From: an uncultured Ruminococcus sp.
GTDB lineage: Bacteria; Bacillota; Clostridia; Oscillospirales; Ruminococcaceae
Assembly (NCBI GenBank): GCA_900752785.1
Contig: CAADWP010000113.1
Span: forward strand, 1 to 29,246
DNA: 29,246 bases
Direction: 5' to 3'
The notes below the pieces were generated by a model. That model saw nothing but the letters and a program-made list of their open reading frames with translations, was not told the DNA's origin and did no database searches. Both the position numbers and the translations under genes were made by a program. Below, in pieces: positions 7,739 to 15,028 of this stretch. Position 1 is the first letter of the stretch. Every line of letters starts with the position of its first letter.

Positions 7739-9247
7739 TCAGCACAGCGGCGCAAAAAGCCGCAAGACACTGTTCACTATCCGATGTATCAGATGCTTAT
7801 TTTCGTTTTCAAGAGTACGCTGAAAGCATTTACGCTGCGTTTCTTCAAAATCTCTCTTTAAGTCTGATATAAGCGCAGTCTTATAAAAAATCGTGCTGCA
7901 CTCGAAATGCAGAAACAAGCTTCGATAGTCAAGATTAACAGTTCCGATAACAGCAAGCTTATCGTCGCAAACACAAGCCTTTGCATGGAGGAAACCCGGA
8001 GTGTACTCATAAATCTTTACTCCTGCTTCAAGCAAATGGCGGTAGTAGCTCCGCGACATACGATAAACCATTTTTTTATCGGGAATGCCGGGCATAATTA
8101 TCCGGACATCAACTCCGCGCTTGGCAGCCCGCATAAAAGCGTCGCGAAGAGTATCCCCGAGCATAAGATACGGCGTAAAGAACCATACATAATCAGTTGC
8201 CTGAGAAAGAAGCTCTATAAACAAGTTATTGCTGACCGCTTCACTGCTGAATGGGGAATCATAATATGACAGCATATAGCCGTCATCATGTTCATCCTCA
8301 TAGGTAATATTTAAATAGTCTGACGGTATTTTGCTAAGAGAAAAGGCGTTCCAGAACTCCATAAACATATAGGTATAACTGATCGCAGCCTTTCCCGTAA
8401 GTTTGAAGCCTATATCCTTCCAGTGTCCGAATCGCTCGCGTTCATTTATATATTCGTCGGCAAGATTTATTCCTCCGCTGAACGCAGTCTTGCCGTCAAT
8501 AACCATTATCTTTCGGTGATCGCGGTTATTGAGCCTTGCAGATACGAAAACAAGAGGATTAAACACGGTGACCTTGATCTTTTTCGTAATAAGCTTCATT
8601 GCGTCCTTTTGAGAAAAGGTCGACAGGCAGCCGAAGTCATCATACATAACGCGTACGTCAACACCCGCGTTAGCTTTTTCAACAAGAATATCGACAAGAT
8701 CGTTCCAAAACCTGCCCTCTTGAATTATAAAATACTCAAGAAAGATAAACTTCTCCGCCTTTTTCAGCTCTTTGCACATTTCAGCAAACATATCTTCACC
8801 AAGCGGATAATACTCGGCAGAGGAATTTTCCATAACATGAAAATCCGTAATGCCGCTTACATATTCAAATGTCTGGGCAGCACGAATATCCTCAGACCTG
8901 AGTCTGTCAAGAGCAGCATTGTCACCCGGCGGGACGATATTCATTTTCTTGAACATTCTGTCAAATTTTTTCTTCATACGGCGGCTGGTCTTTTTATTGC
9001 CCCAGAAAAGATACAGCAGCGCCCCAAAGATCGGCATTATCATAATTATAATTATCCATAGTATCTTATAGGAGCTTTCGTCAACCTTTGAAACAAGGTA
9101 AAGCACCAATACTACCGCAACTCCCAAGAGAACAGAGGATATAAGCGCAAAATAATCCTTAAAAAAGCTCACAAGTATAATATACCACAATCCCTGAAGA
9201 CAGATCGAGGGAACGACGATCAGAAGTCTGCCAAAAATATTCTTCAT
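7739..9247 (-). CDS. cls: Cardiolipin synthase (phospholipase D superfamily)
   Basis: Membrane enzyme that joins two phosphatidylglycerol molecules to cardiolipin and glycerol. Three or four hydrophobic helices fill residues 7-83 (RLLIVVPSICL, ISSVLLGVAVVLVLYLV, ILWIIIIMIMPIFGALLYLFWG). They are followed by two PLD catalytic HKD motifs: HRKIMVID (His244, Lys246, Asp251) and HAKACVCD (His421, Lys423, Asp428), each followed by the expected GG.N or GT.N segment. The length of 502 residues is normal for the family. ATG at 9247 is chosen because AAGGAGG lies six bases upstream; an in-frame TTG at 9268 lies upstream of that site. It is divergently transcribed from the unidentified gene at 9475. A weak TTCACA-N18-TATAAA promoter can be drawn on the minus strand between them. 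Confidence 0.93.
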   Translation of the reverse strand: MKNIFGRLLIVVPSICLQGLWYIILVSFFKDYFALISSVLLGVAVVLVLYLVSKVDESSYKILWIIIIMIMPIFGALLYLFWGNKKTSRRMKKKFDRMFKKMNIVPPGDNAALDRLRSEDIRAAQTFEYVSGITDFHVMENSSAEYYPLGEDMFAEMCKELKKAEKFIFLEYFIIQEGRFWNDLVDILVEKANAGVDVRVMYDDFGCLSTFSQKDAMKLITKKIKVTVFNPLVFVSARLNNRDHRKIMVIDGKTAFSGGINLADEYINERERFGHWKDIGFKLTGKAAISYTYMFMEFWNAFSLSKIPSDYLNITYEDEHDDGYMLSYYDSPFSSEAVSNNLFIELLSQATDYVWFFTPYLMLGDTLRDAFMRAAKRGVDVRIIMPGIPDKKMVYRMSRSYYRHLLEAGVKIYEYTPGFLHAKACVCDDKLAVIGTVNLDYRSLFLHFECSTIFYKTALISDLKRDFEETQRKCFQRTLENENKHLIHRIVNSVLRLFAPLC

Positions 9248-9293
9248 ACTGTACCTCCTTGTTGGCAAAATTTATATTTTTTATAAAAACTAC

Positions 9294-9322
9294 TTGAAAT
9301 TTATGTGAACATATGCTATAAT
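9294..9322 (+). promoter_or_regulatory. Sigma-A promoter for the 9475 gene
   Basis: TTGAAA (9294-9299), 17-base spacer, TATAAT (9317-9322). The predicted start near 9329 gives a roughly 145-base leader that contains the whole family C element and ends in the ribosome binding site AGGGAGG. Confidence 0.8.
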
Positions 9323-9340
9323 ATATTTAGCATATTGTAA

Positions 9341-9457
9341 TGACCGTTAAAAATAATTTAACGTTCACTATTAAAATGTCTCGCATATACGCTTACTGCG
9401 TTCGCTCCATAAGTATCGGCAAACAGTAAACGCCAAATAAATTTATCGTTTACTATA
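9341..9457 (+). repeat. Family C structured repeat, copy 1 (in a 5' leader)
   Basis: Three consecutive hairpins: TGACCGTTAAA/TTTAACGTTCA (9341-9351 with 9357-9367, one mismatch), a central ATACGCTTA...TAAGTAT stem, and AGTAAACG/CGTTTACT (9425-9432 with 9447-9454, perfect). The copy at 21838-21971 has the same order of stems with paired substitutions. The two ends are also imperfect inverted repeats of one another, as in miniature transposable elements. Here the element lies between a consensus promoter and the Shine-Dalgarno of the 9475 gene. Confidence 0.7.
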
Positions 9458-9474
9458 AATAGGGAGGAATTATT

Positions 9475-9969
9475 ATGAAAATGAATTCAGATTATGCAAA
9501 TAAAACTATAAAAAATCTTCAAGCCGAAATTGATTCGCTCTTACAAAACGAGGAGATCGGCAAAAAATATTCCTACGGCGTAAGTGAAAAACCGGTTGTT
9601 CCGGAATACAGTTTTTCGGCGACCCAGCAAAAGCTTGAAATACTTAGAACCAAAATAGCCGTTCTTCGCCATGCTATCAATGTTTTCAATATTACGACAA
9701 AAATATGCGATTTCAATATTACCGTTGACGAAGCTCTTGGACGAATGTCGATGCTCAACAATGAGAAAAAACGCCTCTATGCACTCTTACAGATTCCCGA
9801 ACAAACGCGTCACAGAGAATACGGAAGCCGCGAGGCTGATATAATCTGCCGCAATTTTGACATTGCCGAAGTACAGGAGGAATACAATAAGGTAACCGAC
9901 GAGCTGATGAAAATACAGCAGGCTATTAACATAGCAAATCTTACGGTTGAATTTGACGTTGAATTTTAG
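9475..9969 (+). CDS. Unidentified 164-residue helical (coiled-coil) cytoplasmic protein
   Basis: No family recognised with confidence. The product has no signal peptide or membrane helix and is predicted largely alpha-helical with heptad-like stretches: residues 1-25 (NKTIKNLQAEIDSLLQ), 50-75 (QKLEILRTKIAVLRHAINVF), 85-105 (ALGRMSMLNNEKKRLYALL) and 135-158 (VQEEYNKVTDELMKIQQAI). The pattern of a helical pair, an 'ITVDEAL..M..L...' helix and a C-terminal helical pair recalls the small DIP1984-like proteins, but this is only an impression. Expression looks genuine: a TTGAAA-N17-TATAAT promoter, a structured leader, AGGGAGG seven bases before the ATG, and a strong shared terminator downstream. 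It stands alone between cls and the kinase gene, both on the opposite strand. Confidence 0.8.
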   Translation: MKMNSDYANKTIKNLQAEIDSLLQNEEIGKKYSYGVSEKPVVPEYSFSATQQKLEILRTKIAVLRHAINVFNITTKICDFNITVDEALGRMSMLNNEKKRLYALLQIPEQTRHREYGSREADIICRNFDIAEVQEEYNKVTDELMKIQQAINIANLTVEFDVEF

Positions 9970-10212
9970 TTCACGTTAGTATATTCCGTCGGATCGGCAT
10001 TGCTTGTACGTATTTCGTACATATTAGTATCAGGGAAGTTGTCCATATTATACGGTTGTTGATTTTATTTATAGTTTGCCTCAGGGAAGTTGGCAGCAAG
10101 CATGATGATGCATAAATAATTAACTGTCTTTGGACACGCCGGTCCGAAAAAACCCGCTCCGGACGCTGGGTACGGTTTCTGTCCGGAGGTCTATTAAATA
10201 CATAGCTATTCT
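9970..10212 (+). other. Gene-free stretch with several hairpins and a direct repeat
   Basis: This 243-base 3' region of the 9475 gene has no plausible ORF. It contains TGTACG/CGTACA (10005-10010 with 10016-10021), the direct repeat CAGGGAAGTTG at 10031 and 10083, and a GC-rich compound palindrome in about 10140-10190 with perfect arms CTCCGGAC/GTCCGGAG around an ACCC...GGGT inner stem. It could be a structured 3' UTR or small RNA; no known RNA class was matched. Confidence 0.4.
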
Positions 10213-10249
10213 ATAAGGGAACGTCCTTATTTGCAGGACGTTCCCTTAT
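10213..10249. terminator. Bidirectional intrinsic terminator
   Basis: Perfect 14-bp stem ATAAGGGAACGTCC (10213-10226) / GGACGTTCCCTTAT (10236-10249), 9-base loop, followed on the plus strand by TTTTTACT and lying two bases beyond the kinase stop codon on the minus strand. It can end both converging transcripts. Confidence 0.85.
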
Positions 10250-10251
10250 TT

Positions 10252-13200
10252 TTACTCGGAATCAAGCCATTTTTTCAGTATTTCAAGAAGTTTGTCAAAG
10301 TCTATAGGCTTTGCAATATGCTCATTCATCCCGGCATTTTTCGCGGCATAAACGTCCTCCTCAAATACATCGGCTGTCATTGCAATTATCGGAACACGCT
10401 TGGGATATCTTCCGGGCAGAGAACGAATCGCCTTTGTCGCTTCGTAACCGTTCATAACAGGCATCTGAATGTCCATAAACACTATATTATAAAAATCATC
10501 TTCGGCGTCGGCAATTTTATCCAGCGCCTCCTTACCGTTGACCGCATATTCAACTTTCAGTCCTGCAAGGCTTAGTATTTCTCCTGCAATTTCAGCGTTA
10601 ACGTCGTTATCCTCGACAAGCAGAGCACGCTTGCTGCTGAAATCCTCTGAAACGTAACTACATAGGCTTTTTCGGCTCTTTACACTTTCATGGTTTCCGA
10701 TAAGTTCATTAAAAAGATGAATGACTCTCGATTTAAACATAGGCTTCGATATAAAAGCGTTTACTCCCGCAGATCTTGCTTCCGCTTCTATATCAGAACG
10801 ATCGAAAGCGGATAAAATTATCACCGGCTTTTTGCTTCCTACACGCCTGCATATTTCCTTTGCAGCCTCGATCCCGCTGAATTCAGACATCTTTCTGCTA
10901 AGTATAACAGCAAAATAATCATCGCCAACGCTATGGCGTTCCAATGTTTTTTCTATAGCAGCTCCGCCGTCCGTTACCCATTCGCAAATCATGCCAAGCT
11001 CCGAAAGGATCTCGCAGGCGGATGTACAATGAATTTCGTCATCGTCTGCAATTAGGACGCGAAGTCCGCTAAAGCGATTGTCATATTCGGAAAAACTGTT
11101 GTTTTCTATTTTTAAAAATACAGTAACGGTGACGCATGTACCCTCATTCAGCTTGCTCTCAACCTTTATATCGCCGTTCATCATTTTGACAATGTTTTTT
11201 GTTATTGACATTCCAAGACCTGCGCCCCGGATATTTTCAATGCGGCTGTCGCTGCTTGCACGGGCAAAAGGCTCGAAGATACGGCTTATAAACTCCTCGC
11301 TCATGCCGATACCGTTATCGCGGAAAACAAACTCGTAACATCCGACAGACTGCCTGTCCGTCGGCTTTTCTGATACGGTAAGACATATTTTTCCACCATC
11401 AGGAGTATATCTTATGGCGTTGCTCATTAGGTTCATAAACACCTGCTGGATACGCTGAATGTCCCCGACTACATTTTCATGCTCAATACTGTGAACGGAA
11501 ACAGACAACTCATGTTCCTTTTCGGCAAGCTCGGGTTTTGACATTGTTATTAAATTGTCGATAAGCTCCGGCAAATTGAAAAATTCCTCATTAAGCTCAA
11601 GCCTGCCCGATTCTATATTTGACATATCAAGTATTCCGTTAACGAATCCCAGAAGAAGCTTAGAAAATCCTTTAATTTTTGAAAGACAATCGGCAACGCG
11701 TTCCTTATCGTCAATATGAATCTCTGCAAGCGCCGTCATACCGGCAATCGCGTTCATTGGCGTACGTATGTCATGGCTAAGATCAGCAAGAAAGCTCGTC
11801 TTTGCCGCATTAGCAAGCTTTACCGATTCATAATCGGAACGCAGAGACTCTTGAAGCGCAAGTTCTTCCCGCTTCTCATTATCAATTATACAAACAGCGA
11901 ATACAACAGCAGTCACATTCCCCTTTTTGTCGCGATCCGAAGCGATCAGTAAGCCTCTGCACCAGCCAAAATTTTTCCGTCGGTATTCAATATTAATTGA
12001 ATTTAGATTTTTAAGCCGTTCCATAAGCGTATCAATGCTGAAAAACCGTTTAAAATCCTCCGCGTCTTCCGGCAGAACATATTCGCTGCAATAAAGACCA
12101 AGGAAGCTTCCGAGATCTCCCTGTTCATGAAATCTGTCGGAAATATCGACGCTCTGCTTCACCGGAACGCAGCGTCTTTCTTTTAGGGAAATATAATAAA
12201 TATCCGAAAAAATTTGTCTGAGCGATTCGGCAATATCACGGCTGTACCTTATTACATTTTTACTGAACAGCCCGTCTTCGGAAATAATTTCTTCATGCGG
12301 CCGGAGATGCTTTTCTTCAAGACGGCGAACATCGTTCTCCTGCTGAGTAACGTCCACCATTGCACTAAGAATGAACCTCTGACCGTCGCGGAAGCTCAGC
12401 AGCTTAGTACTGTTCCGAACAGTAATACGACTGCCGTCCGCACGCTTGGAATGAAATGTATATTCGACAGTATCGCCAACTTTTTTTAAGGACTTCACCG
12501 CCTTTATAACAGCAGACCTGTCCTCCTCCGATACCCTGTCCATAATAGTATGACCAAAAAGCTCGGGGTTTGGACCTCTATAACCAAACATTTCCCTTAC
12601 AGCCTGATTCAGAATAAGCACCTTACGGTGAGGCAAAGTATATGCAAAAATTCCGGTAGCAAGAGAATCCGCCATTTTTTCCTGCATTTCCAGAATGTCA
12701 TTAAGCCGCATATTTCTGTTTTCAAGCTCGGTAACATCCTGCATAACGGAATAAAAAAGCCTTTTTCCGCTGGGATTAACAACAAGTTTTCCGCGGTCGA
12801 TAACCCATTTTATATTGCCGCGCCTGTCTTGGATTCGGTATTTAACATTATAAACGCCCTGCTCGTTAGACTGAGAAATGGCTTCGACAGCGGCAGTCTT
12901 TCTGTCAGGCGGGTAAATATTGTCGGAAACGTTTCCTCCAAACTTTTCAATAAATTCGCTTACGGTATATCCCTGAAGCCTTGCCGCACCCTCGCTTATT
13001 GAAACATATTTATAGCTTTCTGCGTCAATTATACGCACTCCGCCGGAAATTCCGTCTAAAACAGCCTCAAGGGTTATATTCATCTGATCGTTGGCTCGGT
13101 TGAGCTTGTCAAAAGCCTCTTTAAGAGCCTCCGACTGTTCCTTTTCTTTTAGGCGTATCGAAGTAGTGTTTGACGCAACTACAAGAGCATAAACATGACC

Positions 13201-13956
13201 CGTTTCGCATTCATGGTACATTGTATATTTAGCTCGTATACAGGTATTCAGCTTTGTGCTGAAATATTCCGCAACAACGTTTCTTCTGCCGCTTTCATAA
13301 GCTTCAAGAAGACCTCGGCAGGTAAAATACCGAGCCATTTCGGGTTCAATAAATTCAAGCTTGAATGATCGGATGTATTTCCTGCACATTTCGTCATAAC
13401 TAACGGGAACGCTCAAACCAAGTATTTTCAAAAGATCAATATTATTTTCAGCAGTGAAACGCTCCCTTATAACGCCCTCCGTAAGGTCAAATGAAAAGCT
13501 GTACTCGCTTCCGTTTGTAAGAGCCTCACGATAATTGATGCGGTCGCGTACGAGAGTATCTATAAGCCGAGCCTGCTCCGTAACATCGGTCATTGTATAG
13601 AGCAGACAGCATGAGCCGTCAGACAGACTGAGGTAATCTATCTTTGTCTTTATATAGACAGCGCAGTTATGCGAGTCAATTTTAAAAGTAAGCGTTACGC
13701 TGTCCCCGGGAGCTTTAAGACTGTCAACAGCGAAGCGAAGCTCCTCACGATCTTCCAAGCAGACTTTTTCTTCAATAAATGTATTGAAATCGCCATCCTC
13801 CGAAATGCCGGTAAGCTCCTTAGCGCGCCGATTCAGGCTGATAATATGCCGATCCGGAATCGAATAGGCAAATATACCACAGCCGACAGAAGCCATTATC
13901 TCGTCGGAAAGCGGTACAGACTCCGATTTTTTGGGAATTTCATATTGTTTTTTCAT
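10252..13956 (-). CDS. Large soluble hybrid histidine kinase with PAS domains and two receivers, the first degenerate
   Basis: A 1234-residue sensor with no membrane helix. In order: PAS-like domain (about 18-128, ending in TMTDVTEQ), a diverged PAS-like region (140-268), PAS with PAC (290-410, SVMQDVTELE), PAS with PAC (425-540, SAMVDVTQQE), a fifth PAS-like block (575-695), HisKA with SHDIRTP (His728), HATPase_c with NLMSNAIRY (842-850), DNGIG (880-884) and GAGLGMSI (911-918), receiver 1 (966-1085) and receiver 2 (1110-1232). Receiver 2 has the acidic pocket EDND, phosphoacceptor Asp1162 in FMDIQMP, and AKP. Receiver 1 keeps DDDE and SKP but has Ser1020 where the phosphorylated Asp is expected (AVILSRKMSEFSG). 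There is no HPt or output domain, so a separate partner is implied. The gene starts 34 bases after folD with a weak ribosome site (GAG). The ligand is unknown; soluble PAS arrays often sense redox or small molecules. Confidence 0.93.
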   Translation of the reverse strand: MKKQYEIPKKSESVPLSDEIMASVGCGIFAYSIPDRHIISLNRRAKELTGISEDGDFNTFIEEKVCLEDREELRFAVDSLKAPGDSVTLTFKIDSHNCAVYIKTKIDYLSLSDGSCCLLYTMTDVTEQARLIDTLVRDRINYREALTNGSEYSFSFDLTEGVIRERFTAENNIDLLKILGLSVPVSYDEMCRKYIRSFKLEFIEPEMARYFTCRGLLEAYESGRRNVVAEYFSTKLNTCIRAKYTMYHECETGHVYALVVASNTTSIRLKEKEQSEALKEAFDKLNRANDQMNITLEAVLDGISGGVRIIDAESYKYVSISEGAARLQGYTVSEFIEKFGGNVSDNIYPPDRKTAAVEAISQSNEQGVYNVKYRIQDRRGNIKWVIDRGKLVVNPSGKRLFYSVMQDVTELENRNMRLNDILEMQEKMADSLATGIFAYTLPHRKVLILNQAVREMFGYRGPNPELFGHTIMDRVSEEDRSAVIKAVKSLKKVGDTVEYTFHSKRADGSRITVRNSTKLLSFRDGQRFILSAMVDVTQQENDVRRLEEKHLRPHEEIISEDGLFSKNVIRYSRDIAESLRQIFSDIYYISLKERRCVPVKQSVDISDRFHEQGDLGSFLGLYCSEYVLPEDAEDFKRFFSIDTLMERLKNLNSINIEYRRKNFGWCRGLLIASDRDKKGNVTAVVFAVCIIDNEKREELALQESLRSDYESVKLANAAKTSFLADLSHDIRTPMNAIAGMTALAEIHIDDKERVADCLSKIKGFSKLLLGFVNGILDMSNIESGRLELNEEFFNLPELIDNLITMSKPELAEKEHELSVSVHSIEHENVVGDIQRIQQVFMNLMSNAIRYTPDGGKICLTVSEKPTDRQSVGCYEFVFRDNGIGMSEEFISRIFEPFARASSDSRIENIRGAGLGMSITKNIVKMMNGDIKVESKLNEGTCVTVTVFLKIENNSFSEYDNRFSGLRVLIADDDEIHCTSACEILSELGMICEWVTDGGAAIEKTLERHSVGDDYFAVILSRKMSEFSGIEAAKEICRRVGSKKPVIILSAFDRSDIEAEARSAGVNAFISKPMFKSRVIHLFNELIGNHESVKSRKSLCSYVSEDFSSKRALLVEDNDVNAEIAGEILSLAGLKVEYAVNGKEALDKIADAEDDFYNIVFMDIQMPVMNGYEATKAIRSLPGRYPKRVPIIAMTADVFEEDVYAAKNAGMNEHIAKPIDFDKLLEILKKWLDSE

Positions 13957-13990
13957 AGTATGATTCTCGGTTTCGATTGCGCTTAACCGC

Positions 13991-14848
13991 TTATTCTATG
14001 CCTGCCTGCTGCTTTGCAGCGGTAAGCGTATTTTTCATAAGCATTGTAATAGTCATCGGACCTACGCCGCCCGGTACGGGAGTAATGAAAGAAGCTTTCT
14101 TTTCGGCAGATTCAAACTCAACATCGCCGCAAAGCTTGCCGTTTTCAAGACGGTTCATACCCACGTCGATAACTACAGCTCCTTCTTTTATCATATCTCC
14201 CGTAACAAAATTCGCTTTGCCAACCGCAACGACAAGAATATCCGCACCAAGACAGATCTCCTTGAGATTCTTGGTTTTTGAATGACATATCGTGACCGTT
14301 CCGCTTTCATGAAGAAGAAGCATTGACATTGGCTTACCTACTATATTGCTTCTTCCAATAACCACGCACTGCTTACCTGCGATCTCCGTGCCCGTGCTGG
14401 CAATAAGACGCATAACGCCTGCGGGAGTACAAGGCAGAAAAGCATATTCGCCTATCATTATCTTTCCCACATTCACAGGATGGAAAGCGTCTACATCCTT
14501 TTCGGGCGATATCGCGTTAATGATCGTTTTCTCGTCGATATGCTTAGGAAGCGGAAGCTGTACAAGTATACCGTTTACTCTTGCGTCACGATTAAGAACG
14601 TTAACAAGGTCGAGTAACTGTTCCTGAGTCGTGCTTTCATCAAGAGCATACTCATAGGACTGGAAGCCTACGACCTCGCAGGCTTTTTTCTTATTGTTTA
14701 CATAAACTCTTGAAGCGGGATTATTTCCCACTATTATGACAGCAAGTCCAACCTTGAGTCCTTTTTCTTCTCTGAGCTTTGCTGCCTCGTCGGCAACCTG
14801 CTGTTTATCGGCAGCTGAAACTGCCTTTCCGTCGATTATCTGTGCCAT
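13991..14848 (-). CDS. folD: Bifunctional methylenetetrahydrofolate dehydrogenase/cyclohydrolase
   Basis: Cytoplasmic enzyme interconverting 5,10-methylene-THF, 5,10-methenyl-THF and 10-formyl-THF with NADP(H). The 285-residue protein has the family's normal length and signatures: N-terminal IIDGKAVSA, the catalytic Tyr-x3-Lys (YVNNK, Tyr49 and Lys53) in SRVYVNNKKKAC, GILVQLPLPKHID, the PEKDVDAFHP motif, the Rossmann motif VVIGRSNIVGKPM, and the C-terminal TPVPGGVGPMTITML. The ATG has AGGAGG eight bases upstream. It lies downstream of lgt in the same direction, separated from it by a 161-bp repeat, and may be read from the upstream operon; no promoter was found. In an organism with pyruvate formate-lyase it can connect formate-derived one-carbon units to biosynthesis (inference). 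Confidence 0.96.
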   Translation of the reverse strand: MAQIIDGKAVSAADKQQVADEAAKLREEKGLKVGLAVIIVGNNPASRVYVNNKKKACEVVGFQSYEYALDESTTQEQLLDLVNVLNRDARVNGILVQLPLPKHIDEKTIINAISPEKDVDAFHPVNVGKIMIGEYAFLPCTPAGVMRLIASTGTEIAGKQCVVIGRSNIVGKPMSMLLLHESGTVTICHSKTKNLKEICLGADILVVAVGKANFVTGDMIKEGAVVIDVGMNRLENGKLCGDVEFESAEKKASFITPVPGGVGPMTITMLMKNTLTAAKQQAGIE

Positions 14849-14867
14849 ATAAATATCCTCCTCTTTA

Positions 14868-15028
14868 GAATTTGTCTACATAAGCAGCGTGCGCGGATCT
14901 TCGAGCATAATTTTGCCAAGGACAAGGCGAAAATCCACAGGCAAGCTTTCGCCTTACAAGGATTTTTAACGCAGTCATTGGCAAAATTTGCTGAAAAGAT
15001 GTACGCAACATCTTGTGAAGACAAGTTC
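14868..15028 (+). repeat. Family A MITE-like element, copy 1 (161 bp)
   Basis: Terminal inverted repeats GAATTTGTCTaCA... and ...TGTGAAGACAAGTTC enclose internal stems (GAAAATCC/GGATTTTT and AGGC/GCCT) and blocks TTCGAGCATAATTTTG and GCAAAATTTG. It has the same length and orientation as the copy at 20311-20471. Both ends are flanked by TTA (14865-14867 and 15029-15031), consistent with a 3-bp target duplication. The right-hand TTA is, on the minus strand, the TAA stop codon of lgt. No transposase is encoded. Confidence 0.8.

Noticed and set aside
10120..10200. Riboswitch or self-cleaving ribozyme (c-di-GMP, twister, SRP RNA) in the GC-rich fold
   Set aside because: The conserved core bases of these classes are not present in order; kept only as an unassigned structure.
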